A stretch of 64,000 nucleotides of DNA from Calditrichota bacterium (GCA_008501765.1 QQUE01000002.1:370336-434335), one strand, 5' to 3'. Counted from the stretch's first letter, positions 1-8,903 are shown. Notes: generated by a model not told the origin, from the sequence alone. A program made the numbers and translations.

Positions 1-2
1 CT

Positions 3-3000
3 GATGTGGTTTTTGCGCTCTACCAGGATCGCAGCGGCGCTTTGTGGGTGGGCTCCTGGGAAGGGCTCAACAAGATCGATTTGGATCTGAAAAAAATTAC
101 ACAGTTTGTCCATGATCCAGAGAATACAGCCAGCCTGAATCCCAATCGGATTCGTTCGATCTGTGAAGATAGCAGTGGTTCAATATGGCTGGGAACCGAA
201 GGGGGCCTCAGCCGTCTCGATGTTCAGACAGGAAAATTCGAACGTTTTGTAGCGGATCCCAACAATCCACACAGTCTGAGCAGCAACGGTGTTAATTCTG
301 TTATGACCGATATGACCGGTACTCTTTGGGTAGGATCATTGGGAGGATTGGATCGCTTTGACAGTAAAAACCAGCGTTTTACTCATTTCGCCACCGGGGG
401 TGGAGTTGCTTCTCTTCTGCAAGACCAATCTGGGGCGTTGTGGATTGGAACGGGAAAGCATCTTTTACATTTTGAACCGGAAACCGAACGCTTCACCGAA
501 TTTCAACATGACCCGGAAGATGCAACCAGCCTGATCAACGGTGTCATCCAAAGTGTATACGAAGATCGCAGCGGGGCGCTGTGGTTTGGTACAAACAACG
601 CAATCAATCGGTTAGACAGAAGACGGTGGCAGTTCAAGCAAATTGGCCACAATCCCAGGGATGCGAGTAGCCTTAGTAACAACAGGATATCAGCCCTGCA
701 TGCAGGCCTTTCCGGTACCATTTGGGTGGCAAGCTGGGGAGATCTGGGTGTAGCCATCGACAAGATAGATCCCGAAACAAAGCACGTTTCCCGCTCTCTC
801 CCCGGATTGAAAAAAGAACACCTGCAACCCGGCGGCGGTATTACTCATCTTCATGAAGACCACTCTGGTATGCTTTGGATTTCCCAAAACGGGCTTGGAC
901 GTTATGATCCCAAAAATGGGAAGTTCACCCGTTTTGTGCATGAATCCGGTAATCCGAACAGTTTGACCACCAATGAGATTGAATGCTCCTACGAAGACCA
1001 AAACGGAACTCTCTGGGTCGCAATCTATCACTATGGCGCCAATGGTGTCAGCGTGTTCGAACGGGAGCATGAGCGCTTTCGCTTCATCAGGTTTGAGCCA
1101 AAAATTCGTTCCAATATATCTCCGAAAAAAGGAATTACTTTTATTTCTCAAGGTAGATCTGGGAAATTGTGGTTTGCCACCAAAGGCGAAGGGATATTTC
1201 TGCTAAATCCCGGAAGCGAGGAATTCGAGCAGATAACACACGAACCTGGCAATCCAAATAGCCTGAGTCATAGCTGGGTGCGCGTAGTCCTCGAAGACCG
1301 GCAAGGTATGGTTTGGGCAGCACCGTGGTTCGGCGGATTGAACAAGTATAATCCTGAGACCGGACGCTTCACAATTTACACTGAAAGTGATGGTCTGCCC
1401 AGCAATGACATCACTAACTTGGTTGAAGATGATAATGGCAATATTTGGCTGACTACTCAGCATGCCGTATCACGATTTGATCCGCGAGCAGAAACTTTCA
1501 AAAATTTTGATCGTGACGACGGTTTGATAAATGAGAGTTATCATTCGTGGAAGTGCGCTGAAAAAAGCAAAACTGGCGAATTATTCTTTGGAGGTGAAAA
1601 CGGCATCGATTTTGTGCATCCAGACAGCATCTACGACAATCTGTACATCCCGCCGGTGGTATTTACCAGGTTTGTTCGCTACAACAGCAGCGAGGCTTCA
1701 GGGAAAGCCATTGCCGAAAAAGGGATTTCCGAAAAACATCGTTTCGATCTCAGCTATAAAGACCACACACTAACTTTTGAATTTGCTGCGCTCAACTACC
1801 GAGCACCGCATAAAAATCAATACGCCTATAAGCTGGAAGGCTTTCATGACGATTGGATTCACCTCGGCACCAAACATGAGGTGACGCTCACGAACATCGA
1901 ACCTGGTGAATACATCCTGCGTGTCAAGGGCTCTAACAACGACGGCGTCTGGAATGAGAAAGGCGCTTCTCTAATCATCAATATTAGCCCGCCATGGTGG
2001 CGCGTTGGCTGGGCTTTTGCGATTTATGCTTTTTTGTTTGCTGTAATATTGTATGGCGTGCGAAGATTTGAACTGAAACGCACACAGCTCAAAAACGAGC
2101 TTGAAAGGAAAAATTTCGAAGCGCAAAAGTTGCAGGAAGTCGACAGTATGAAATCGCGCTTCTTTGCCGACATTTCCCACGAATTTCGCACGCCGATTTC
2201 GCTCATTCTTGGCCCATTCGAGAAAGTCCTGACCAAAATCAGAGACAGCGAAGTACTGGAAGACCTGCACATCATGCAACGAAATGCGCGTCGGTTACAG
2301 CGACTGGTTGAGCAACTGCTCGATCTTTCCCGCATCGAAGCCCGCCGCATGCCGCTGCGGGCGCAGCAAGATAACATCGTTCCTAAAATCAGGGAATGGT
2401 CGGCGTCTTTTGTCTCGCTGGCGGAAAGCAAAAATATCACGCTGAACCTGCATTTCCCGGAGCACGCCATTTTCGTCTTTTTCGACAGCGAAAAATTGGA
2501 GAAGATCGTTTATAATTTATTGAGCAATGCTTTCAAGTTTACGCCTGAAGCCAGGGAGATTACCGTGACTGCTGGCAGCGACGTCAGCAGATTTAAATTC
2601 TCGGTTCGCGACACCGGTATCGGGATTTCGCCGCAGCAGGTTGAACACGTTTTCGATCGATTTTATCGTGCAAGTGATGCATTGACAGGCGAACAGGGCG
2701 GAACCGGCATCGGCCTGGCGCTGGCCAAGGAGTTCGTAGAATTGCACCACGGAGAAATTCGGGTGGAGAGCGAACCAGGAAAAGGCTCAACATTTACAGT
2801 GCTGCTACCGCTTGGCCGCGAGCATTTGTCCGATGACGAGATAGTCGAGGGCGTTATGGATGGAGAAATGGCGCAGCCGTCACAGGGATCATTCGAGGAA
2901 ATGGATGCTGAAACTGTAACCGAGTCTGACAACGTGCATGCAGTGCCGAAAACCGAACGACCAGTAGTTCTGATCATTGAGGATAATGAGGACATGCGGC

Positions 3001-3707
3001 GCCATCTGCGCAACTGCCTGGCGGCAGAATTTGAACTTATTGAGACTGAAAACGGTGAGGCTGGTTTGCAAGCAGCTCATAAAAAATTGCCTGATTTGGT
3101 CGTCAGCGATGTCATGATGCCGGTGATGGACGGCATTGTGTTGTGCGAGAAACTCAAGACCGATCAGCGAATCAGCCACATTCCAGTGATTTTGCTCACG
3201 GCGCGCGCCGGGCAGATGGACAAACTGGTGGGCTTGGAAACCGGGGCGGATGACTATCTCACCAAACCTTTCGACGCCCGGGAATTAAATATCAGGGCAA
3301 AAAATCTTATAGAGCAACGGCGCAACTTGCGTGAGCGATTCAGTCGCGAAGTCACAATAAAACCGAGTGAGATCACCGTAACCTCAATCGATGAACAATT
3401 CCTGCAACAAGCCATAGAGATCGTCGAACAAAACATCGCCAACAGTGCGTTTGATATCGATCAATTCTGCAAAAATATAGCAATGAGCCGCTCGACGCTG
3501 AATCGCAAGCTGCGTGCTTTGACAGGGAGTTCCACTAATGAATTCATTCGCATCCTGCGGTTGAAACGCGCCGCGCAGCTCTTGCAGCAAAAAAACGCCA
3601 CCATCGTTGAAATTGCTTACGAAGTGGGTTTCAATAATCCTTCCTGGTTCGCTGAATGTTTTCGCGAGCAATTCGGCACATCACCATCAGAGTATAATTC
3701 ACAATAA
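3..3707 (+). CDS. Hybrid two-component system protein (sensor kinase + receiver + AraC regulator), 5' truncated
   Basis: An inner-membrane one-protein two-component regulator of the HTCS type, which in Bacteroidota-like bacteria senses glycan fragments in the periplasm. The reading frame is open to the left edge of the window, so the N-terminus with its signal peptide is missing; the apparent GTG start at base 6 lies inside a propeller blade. Counting from that codon: residues 1-555 are two-component-regulator propeller repeats (recurrent D-x-x-G-x-L-W-x-G), 582-650 a Y_Y_Y domain, 667-688 a membrane helix, His725 in DISHEFRTP is the kinase phospho-acceptor, the ATP lid includes DTGIGIS (about 870) and GGTGIGLALA (about 900), Asp1035 is the receiver phospho-acceptor, and residues 1125-1233 are an AraC-type double helix-turn-helix. 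All catalytic motifs look intact. The ligand is unknown; the next gene, a glycosidase-like propeller, suggests a carbohydrate signal (inference). Confidence 0.95.
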   Translation, partial: DVVFALYQDRSGALWVGSWEGLNKIDLDLKKITQFVHDPENTASLNPNRIRSICEDSSGSIWLGTEGGLSRLDVQTGKFERFVADPNNPHSLSSNGVNSVMTDMTGTLWVGSLGGLDRFDSKNQRFTHFATGGGVASLLQDQSGALWIGTGKHLLHFEPETERFTEFQHDPEDATSLINGVIQSVYEDRSGALWFGTNNAINRLDRRRWQFKQIGHNPRDASSLSNNRISALHAGLSGTIWVASWGDLGVAIDKIDPETKHVSRSLPGLKKEHLQPGGGITHLHEDHSGMLWISQNGLGRYDPKNGKFTRFVHESGNPNSLTTNEIECSYEDQNGTLWVAIYHYGANGVSVFEREHERFRFIRFEPKIRSNISPKKGITFISQGRSGKLWFATKGEGIFLLNPGSEEFEQITHEPGNPNSLSHSWVRVVLEDRQGMVWAAPWFGGLNKYNPETGRFTIYTESDGLPSNDITNLVEDDNGNIWLTTQHAVSRFDPRAETFKNFDRDDGLINESYHSWKCAEKSKTGELFFGGENGIDFVHPDSIYDNLYIPPVVFTRFVRYNSSEASGKAIAEKGISEKHRFDLSYKDHTLTFEFAALNYRAPHKNQYAYKLEGFHDDWIHLGTKHEVTLTNIEPGEYILRVKGSNNDGVWNEKGASLIINISPPWWRVGWAFAIYAFLFAVILYGVRRFELKRTQLKNELERKNFEAQKLQEVDSMKSRFFADISHEFRTPISLILGPFEKVLTKIRDSEVLEDLHIMQRNARRLQRLVEQLLDLSRIEARRMPLRAQQDNIVPKIREWSASFVSLAESKNITLNLHFPEHAIFVFFDSEKLEKIVYNLLSNAFKFTPEAREITVTAGSDVSRFKFSVRDTGIGISPQQVEHVFDRFYRASDALTGEQGGTGIGLALAKEFVELHHGEIRVESEPGKGSTFTVLLPLGREHLSDDEIVEGVMDGEMAQPSQGSFEEMDAETVTESDNVHAVPKTERPVVLIIEDNEDMRRHLRNCLAAEFELIETENGEAGLQAAHKKLPDLVVSDVMMPVMDGIVLCEKLKTDQRISHIPVILLTARAGQMDKLVGLETGADDYLTKPFDARELNIRAKNLIEQRRNLRERFSREVTIKPSEITVTSIDEQFLQQAIEIVEQNIANSAFDIDQFCKNIAMSRSTLNRKLRALTGSSTNEFIRILRLKRAAQLLQQKNATIVEIAYEVGFNNPSWFAECFREQFGTSPSEYNSQ

Positions 3708-3764
3708 AACATCATCTTTTGGATCAAATTGATCCGATTCTGGCATAAATTGACCCGTCTCTGG
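3705..3764. promoter_or_regulatory. Tandem direct repeat with 21-bp period, candidate AraC/HTCS operator
   Basis: Two clear copies, AAATTGATCCGATTCTGG (3726-3743) and AAATTGACCCGTCTCTGG (3747-3764), sit exactly 21 bp apart. A weaker third copy at 3705-3722 keeps the register and the terminal TTnTGG. The first copy also overlaps a perfect 7+1+7 inverted repeat (3721-3735). Two helical turns between direct half-sites is the geometry used by AraC-family proteins. It lies between an AraC-type HTCS gene and a secreted glycosidase-like gene, about 110 bp upstream of the latter's start. The regulatory role is inferred. Confidence 0.5.
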
Positions 3765-3873
3765 TCGAACTGTTCACCCCTTAAGCACTAAATTTAGAGC
3801 AGTTAATTCACACCTTACCCTGCCTTTTTTCTTCATCTCAATATTATAAACTCTCTTTATGGAGGTTTTTATT

Positions 3874-5463
3874 ATGAAACAAGTATTTGCCTTTTTGCCA
3901 GCGCTGAAATCTGCGCTTCTTTTTTTTCTTTTTCTGCCGGGTGTTTCTCTTACACAAACCAATTTTGTCAAGTATGCCGGTAACCCAATCTTGCCTTTGG
4001 GAAACACAGGAAACTGGGACGATACCGAAGCGGCATATGCTACGGTTTTGTTTGACGGAACTATACATCAAATGTGGTATAGCGGTGCCCCGCAGGAGGA
4101 TACCTATAGAATCGGCTACGCCACTTCTACAGATGGACTAAACTGGATTAAAGATGCGACGAATCCAGTCCTTGGTCTGGGTGCTGCAGGTACGTTCGAT
4201 AGCATCAACTTGTGGCTGCCGGCTGTTCTCTTTGATGGATCGCAGTATGAAATGTGGTATTCCGGTGGTCTCACCGCCTCCGGGATAGGGTTTGCAACCT
4301 CTCCCGATCCGGTATCATGGAGCAGGCCGGGAAGCGGTCCTGTTTTGGCCAAAGGTAGCTCCGGCGCATGGGATGAGAGTTATGCTTTCCGTCCGGTTGT
4401 CCTGCGCAGTGATACGCTGTACCATATGTGGTATACAGGTCGGTCAGCAAGCGATTTATGGCAGACCGGCTATGCGACTTCCACATTTGGTATAACCTGG
4501 GACAAGCACTCCAATAACCCGGTGTTGCCTATAGGTGCAGCAGGCACCTGGGAGGATAGAGCGGTGGCAGCCGGGAGCATACTTTTTGAAGACGGGCAAT
4601 ATCAAATGTGGTATCATGGAGCGAGAAATAATCTTTCAGACTACAATATCGGCTATGCAACTTCTCCGGATGGCATTAATTGGACAAAACATCCAAATAA
4701 TCCAATTTTGAAATCAAGCACCAATGGCTGGGACCTCATCAACGTCGGATTTCCATGCGTAATTAAAGAGGGAAATCGTTATCGCATGTGGTATACCGGA
4801 CGAAGATCTGGAAGTATCGATCGCCTCGGCTATGCCGAAGATTTCAGCAAGGCTGCGCATGTCGACAGCATTCGAGTATCTTCCAATACAGTGAGCGTTT
4901 CCGACACGGTTTTTTTTGATGCCTACATCGCAAATCCGCATACCGAGAACCTCACGGCCCAGGCGCGGATCAAGAGCAATGATGGCAGTGTCAGTGAACT
5001 GGTTGATCTGACGGATGCCGGCAATAACGTTTGGCAGGGCCAGTGGGTAGTTCCTGCTGATGGGCATGATTATTCTGCGGGCGTCTCTCTCAACAACTTG
5101 AGTGCCGGTTATGTCCACAACAGTTTTGACTGGGGTATCTTTGATGAATTCAGCTCAATAGTGACTAGCTTAAATGATGATACGCGAGGCACGGTACCGG
5201 CTCAATTTGCATTACATCAAAACTACCCAAATCCCTTCAATCCGACAACAACCATTGAATTCTCTTTGCCGAAAAGCAGTTTCGTGATGCTGCAAGTATA
5301 CAACTTACTTGGGACGGAAGTCGCTACCTTACTGGAAACGCATAAACCGGCTGGCAAGCATGTCGTGAGTTTCGATGCCATGGCGCTGGCGTCCGGCATC
5401 TACTACTACACTTTGACTACAGGCGATTTCAAACAATCGCGCAAGATGCTTTTGCTGCGGTAA
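3874..5463 (+). CDS. Secreted glycosidase-like five-bladed propeller protein with T9SS sorting domain
   Basis: A secreted protein of 529 residues. The start is set at 3874 because GGAGG at 3861-3865 is spaced 8 nt from it; the earlier in-frame ATG at 3859 overlaps that ribosome site. A signal peptide (MKQVF... hydrophobic to about residue 25) is followed by five similar blades of about 60 residues with recurring Y-x-M-W-Y-x-G, G-Y-A-T-S-x-D-G-x-x-W and N-P-V-L. This is the layout of the GH43/62/32/68/130 propeller superfamily. I cannot place it in one family or name a substrate, and it may be non-catalytic. A linker domain follows, and the last 80 residues are a type A T9SS sorting domain (QNYPNPFNPTTTI, then LLGTEVATLL, ending KMLLLR). 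It is therefore expected on the cell surface or released. The neighbouring HTCS probably controls it (inference). Confidence 0.85.
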   Translation: MKQVFAFLPALKSALLFFLFLPGVSLTQTNFVKYAGNPILPLGNTGNWDDTEAAYATVLFDGTIHQMWYSGAPQEDTYRIGYATSTDGLNWIKDATNPVLGLGAAGTFDSINLWLPAVLFDGSQYEMWYSGGLTASGIGFATSPDPVSWSRPGSGPVLAKGSSGAWDESYAFRPVVLRSDTLYHMWYTGRSASDLWQTGYATSTFGITWDKHSNNPVLPIGAAGTWEDRAVAAGSILFEDGQYQMWYHGARNNLSDYNIGYATSPDGINWTKHPNNPILKSSTNGWDLINVGFPCVIKEGNRYRMWYTGRRSGSIDRLGYAEDFSKAAHVDSIRVSSNTVSVSDTVFFDAYIANPHTENLTAQARIKSNDGSVSELVDLTDAGNNVWQGQWVVPADGHDYSAGVSLNNLSAGYVHNSFDWGIFDEFSSIVTSLNDDTRGTVPAQFALHQNYPNPFNPTTTIEFSLPKSSFVMLQVYNLLGTEVATLLETHKPAGKHVVSFDAMALASGIYYYTLTTGDFKQSRKMLLLR

Positions 5464-5607
5464 CTCGACAATACTAAGTTCAAGCCCAAATGGCTTAGTT
5501 GTAGTGTGCATTATTGGAATCAACTGCTTATGGCGGTCGATCCAAAGATCATGTTTCAATATTCAACGATAAAGCCGTTGGTGGTCACTGATGATGACTT
5601 CAGTTAA

Positions 5608-5657
5608 AATTAATAAAACAAGCTTTCGCCCTGCTGAACAAAATGCAGGGCGAAAGC
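5608..5657 (-). terminator. Rho-independent terminator of the mtrA-mtrB-like operon
   Basis: A perfect 13-bp inverted repeat (GCTTTCGCCCTGC at 5622-5634 and its complement at 5645-5657) has a 10-nt loop. Read on the minus strand it is followed by a T-rich tract (5603-5621). It lies 50 bp past the stop codon of the barrel gene. Confidence 0.85.
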
Positions 5658-5705
5658 TGCGGTGTTTTACTATGCCCGAATAGCACCTTTGCAGGTGTGA
5701 AAAAG

Positions 5706-6170
5706 TTACTTACCTAAGTTTATCAACTTAAATCCGGTTTTGAAAACATAGAGCGAACCGGACTCATCCCCATAAACCCACGCTTCATCCGAAGTGAAAT
5801 CATAATAATCGAAATCTACATTGAATACAAGCCTATTGGAGAGCTGATACTCTGCGCGTGCCTTAAAATTCATGAATCCATAAGACAGATCGGAGTACTG
5901 CGGAATTCCGCTATAATCATAGTCAGATGCTTCGATTTCCTCAAGCGCTTCATGCACTTCAGGTGTGTCGAGGTTCATTTCGACTTTATCAAAAGCGGCT
6001 TCACTTTTACTATAATTTCCCTGTAACCAGAATTTGAGTTTTGAATTGACTTTAAAATTCAGCCCGGCATAAAGCACGCTGTTTGTACTTTCATAATCAA
6101 ATTCACCATAAACAGAACCAAAATGGAGCAATGAATCACTAACGTTTAAGACGCCACCTGCGCCTCCCAT
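5706..6170 (-). CDS. C-terminal part of MtrB/PioB-type outer-membrane barrel, downstream of in-frame UGA
   Basis: A 154-residue beta-strand-rich stretch, with alternating hydrophobic/polar residues and repeated aromatic-rich hairpins such as FWLQGNYSKSEAAF and VFNVDFDYYDF. It is in the same reading frame as the 591-residue barrel protein upstream. The two are separated only by a TGA at 6180-6182 and three codons. Together they make 749 codons, a normal size for the MtrB/PioB family. I read this as the last strands of the same barrel, not as a separate gene. The ATG at 6170-6168 is simply the first Met after the stop and has a GGGAGG-like run after it, not before it. The segment shows no decay, which suggests recent interruption, readthrough or a sequence error. 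Confidence 0.75.
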   Translation of the reverse strand: MGGAGGVLNVSDSLLHFGSVYGEFDYESTNSVLYAGLNFKVNSKLKFWLQGNYSKSEAAFDKVEMNLDTPEVHEALEEIEASDYDYSGIPQYSDLSYGFMNFKARAEYQLSNRLVFNVDFDYYDFTSDEAWVYGDESGSLYVFKTGFKLINLGK

Positions 6171-6179
6171 GTGGGACGC

Positions 6180-6182
6180 TCA
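6180..6182 (-). other. In-frame UGA codon interrupting the MtrB-like gene, with adjacent hairpin
   Basis: The minus-strand frame reads A-L-M-D-G-UGA-A-S-H-M-G-G and stays open on both sides. Directly 3' of the UGA the message can fold into GCG-UCCC / GGGA-(GG)-CGC around an ACAU loop (6179-6160). UGA is an ordinary stop elsewhere in the window (for example the ccmA gene and two genes near 15.9 and 16.6 kb). The most likely original codon is UGG (Trp). Confidence 0.7.
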
Positions 6183-7955
6183 GCCATCCATTAGCGCAAC
6201 CGCCGCTAATCCATTTTGTGTCTGTTTTGCATAAGTATAATTGGCGAAAAAGTTAACATTGTCGTTTGGCATCAATGTCAAGCCCAAACTCGGAGCCATT
6301 GTCGTTTGCTGGAAATCCAGTTCTTTCTGTGTGTCATTGGAACCCATTTTCAGGTTTAAACCGGCATCCAGTTTCACCTTTTTATTGGGTTGCAATTTAA
6401 CAGTTGCTTTGACTGTCTGCACCATGGCCGGCATGCTGCTGATATTGCCGTAGCGCAAATCGTCTCGCAAATAGTAATAGGTGTGGGGGGCGCCCTCAGA
6501 AGGTGCGAGAGCACCATCCCGGCCATACACCTCAAACATTTGATCCACAGGAGAGAACGGATTGTCGATATTCTCCAAACCGAGCTTCAAATTACCAGTG
6601 AATTTTCCTGTTGGACGATAGCGTACACCCAATTCAAAACGTGTTTTATCCGTTTTGAAATTTGCACCTTCAACCGGATAATCGTCCCGTTCAACGGAAT
6701 TAAATCCGAGAAGTGCAGTCAGGCGATAGCTTCTCTTGGGTTGATAAATAACCTTGGCGCTACCCTTCAAATCGGTGCGGGTCAGATTGGAATAGCGAAT
6801 GTAATCGAGGTCGATATTTCCTGCACCACGATTTTCACGCCAAAGCGGATTATCAATCCCCAACGCTTCGTTTTCCAAACGACGGTACTGACCAGCAAGA
6901 ATGAGCTTGGTTTTCTTCGCCAACGGCGTGCTGTAATTACCATTGAAATTATTGCCGGTGACTTTCAGATCACCATTAATAGTAACATTGGGATCACTCA
7001 ATTCAGCGTCATTGGTTAGCGACAAATTCTGATATTGCAGCAACAGACGGCCATTGCCAACATCGGACTTCGCCGTTACTTTGTGGCTCAGTTTATTGGT
7101 TTCAGGATAACCGGTAATTGCAGCCTCCTCGCCGTGAAAATTCAGGCGCGAGCCAAATTCAACAAAATAATTACTCGTTACACCTGAATTTGGATCCGTC
7201 CAGATATAACCACGACCGGGGTGCCCTGCGCTGTCATAGTCTGCAAAATATGTGCTGGCATCCGACTTGAATTTGCGCAGATTAACTTCGTAAGACAAAT
7301 CTGCAAAACCCAGTGCAGCATCAATTCCAGCCGTCAATGAATTTGTTTTATTTTCCAAATCCAACGGACGGGACTCGAGGTGGCAAGAGGTACAGTGGTT
7401 ATTTTGGATATGCTGCATCTTACCACTTTCCAATATCGTGCGGTGTGCAGCTCGCAATGTAATCTTGTCGCCTGGCAGCATGAATTTCAGATTTGCTGCA
7501 ATTTCTTCGCGCTGATAACCTAACTGCTCTTCCGGATTGATCAATTCATGGGTTAACATTTTACCGCCTGGCGCCGTTCCTTCCCGATTAAAAGATTCAC
7601 GACCGGTGATATTTTCCAACAAATCAAGCTGCGTCTGGCGATAAAACGATTTGTAGCTCACATCGGCTAAAATCGATTTACCCAAACGGAAATCTCCGCC
7701 AAACACCATTTGCTTCGGATTGTAATAATAGCCATTAAGCTGTATTTTTTTCAATCCATTGCGGTGGTTTAAATCGAATTTTAATTCTGGAAAAAATCCA
7801 TCTTCATAATATTTGTACTCAGCAACTTTTGGGATATAATTGTCAAAAGATGTGTAATTGCTTCCGACTCCCAAGGACCAGTTCGTCGTTCCCTGTTGTG
7901 CGTGCAGGGGAAGAACCAGTCCGAATACTAACAGTATCAATATTAGTTTCTTCAC
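6180..7955 (-). CDS. MtrB/PioB-type decahaem-associated outer-membrane beta-barrel (N-terminal 591 residues)
   Basis: The outer-membrane porin part of a porin-cytochrome conduit that lets electrons cross the outer membrane. It has a signal peptide (MKKLILILLVFGLVLPLHAQ), then about 570 residues of alternating beta-hairpins with family-like phrases (FGGDFRLGKSILADVSYKSF, KITLRAAHRT). A CxxCH haem motif, C188-T-S-C-H192, sits inside the barrel sequence; MtrB homologues usually have only a CxxC near the N-terminus. Translation begins at 7955 with AGGAGA just upstream, overlapping the stop of the decahaem cytochrome gene 10 bp away, so the two are co-translated. The frame ends at a TGA, after which the same frame continues for 154 codons. 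If UGA is a true stop, the barrel lacks its last strands and its C-terminal insertion signal. Confidence 0.85.
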   Translation of the reverse strand: MKKLILILLVFGLVLPLHAQQGTTNWSLGVGSNYTSFDNYIPKVAEYKYYEDGFFPELKFDLNHRNGLKKIQLNGYYYNPKQMVFGGDFRLGKSILADVSYKSFYRQTQLDLLENITGRESFNREGTAPGGKMLTHELINPEEQLGYQREEIAANLKFMLPGDKITLRAAHRTILESGKMQHIQNNHCTSCHLESRPLDLENKTNSLTAGIDAALGFADLSYEVNLRKFKSDASTYFADYDSAGHPGRGYIWTDPNSGVTSNYFVEFGSRLNFHGEEAAITGYPETNKLSHKVTAKSDVGNGRLLLQYQNLSLTNDAELSDPNVTINGDLKVTGNNFNGNYSTPLAKKTKLILAGQYRRLENEALGIDNPLWRENRGAGNIDLDYIRYSNLTRTDLKGSAKVIYQPKRSYRLTALLGFNSVERDDYPVEGANFKTDKTRFELGVRYRPTGKFTGNLKLGLENIDNPFSPVDQMFEVYGRDGALAPSEGAPHTYYYLRDDLRYGNISSMPAMVQTVKATVKLQPNKKVKLDAGLNLKMGSNDTQKELDFQQTTMAPSLGLTLMPNDNVNFFANYTYAKQTQNGLAAVALMDG

Positions 7956-7964
7956 ATTCTTCTC

Positions 7965-8903
7965 CTATCTCGTTAAAGCGCTGCTGCCGATTCCCTGGGA
8001 CGGCATATCAGAGCCATGAATTGCATTGTGACATTGGGTACATTTTGTCAGCATGCCTTTTTTAAACGCATCTAAAGTGGTAACTCCACCTCGATCGGGA
8101 AACAACGGTGCCTGAAAAGTACCTTCCAATCCCGTAAGCGTTGTGTGAAAGTGCATCGGGTGACAGCTCATACACAATGCAGGCTCGCTTTGGGCCAGCA
8201 AATTGTTGGCTGTCGTTCCGTGGGGACTGTGGCAAATACCGCAGTCTTCGTTGACTGGATCATGCTCAAATACAAATGGTCCTTCTTTCGAAGCATGGCA
8301 GGTCAGGCAAAGCTCACGCGACTCCTCCGACATGGCAAATTTGTTATCTCCTCCATGAACTTCATGGCAATCCTGGCACGTCATCAATCCCTCCTCCACG
8401 GGGTGATGCGAAGGCAGCATAAATTGAGCGACAATATCGGTGTGGCATTGCTGGCAGAGCTGATCTGCCGGTTGGCTCAGGAGATTTTCGCTGGTCGAAT
8501 GCACCGTGTGACAATCGCTGCAGCCGTTGGCTGCTTCGTGGTGCGCGGTGCCAAATGCCGATTCAAATTGCGAACCGCCGTGGCAATCCAGACAGACACT
8601 TTTTTCTGTGCTGTTGAAATCTCTTTTTGGATTAAAAATCAACATCTCGTCTTCCTCTTCAGCATGTAAAGAGCCGGGACCATGGCATGACTCACACAAA
8701 AAGCCTTCATCTTCTGCGTAGACTTTGTGAGCACTTTTAGCAAAAGATTCAGCGATGTCTTCGTGGCAGTCGGCACACTCAGCATCACCAATCTTTTTGG
8801 CTTTTTCATCACCAGCAGCGTAAGCTGGACTGATTTGAATGATCCCAAAACTAAATACTGTCAGGGCGAGAAGGGATGCTAGACTCTTCAATTTTCTAGC
8901 CAT
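7965..8903 (-). CDS. Periplasmic decahaem c-type cytochrome, MtrA/DmsE type
   Basis: A periplasmic electron carrier that inserts into its partner barrel and passes electrons across the outer membrane. The 312 residues carry a signal peptide (to about ...SPAYA) and ten CxxCH motifs: CADCH, CESCH, CLDCH, CSDCH, CQQCH, CQDCH, CLTCH, CGICH, CMSCH and CTQCH. That haem number and the length match MtrA/DmsE/PioA. GGAGGAG stands 5 nt before the ATG. The MtrB-like gene follows 9 bp downstream. No outer-surface MtrC/OmcA-type cytochrome is present in the window, so the terminal donor or acceptor is unknown. Maturation needs a c-type cytochrome assembly system; ccmABCD lies at 26-28 kb. Confidence 0.93.
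   Translation of the reverse strand: MARKLKSLASLLALTVFSFGIIQISPAYAAGDEKAKKIGDAECADCHEDIAESFAKSAHKVYAEDEGFLCESCHGPGSLHAEEEDEMLIFNPKRDFNSTEKSVCLDCHGGSQFESAFGTAHHEAANGCSDCHTVHSTSENLLSQPADQLCQQCHTDIVAQFMLPSHHPVEEGLMTCQDCHEVHGGDNKFAMSEESRELCLTCHASKEGPFVFEHDPVNEDCGICHSPHGTTANNLLAQSEPALCMSCHPMHFHTTLTGLEGTFQAPLFPDRGGVTTLDAFKKGMLTKCTQCHNAIHGSDMPSQGIGSSALTR

Noticed and set aside
6180-6182. Genome-wide UGA recoding to Trp or Gly
   Set aside because: Other genes here end in TGA at natural positions (for example at 27621, 15934 and 16563), and no other long frame is broken by TGA.
6160-6182. Selenocysteine insertion element
   Set aside because: The hairpin after the UGA is short and its ACAU loop lacks the GG/U features of bacterial SECIS elements. 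A barrel strand is an unlikely place for selenocysteine. Not excluded, but not supported.
6390-7019. 209-residue frame opposite the MtrB-like gene
   Set aside because: It is the complement of beta-barrel codons, with no ribosome site or family.
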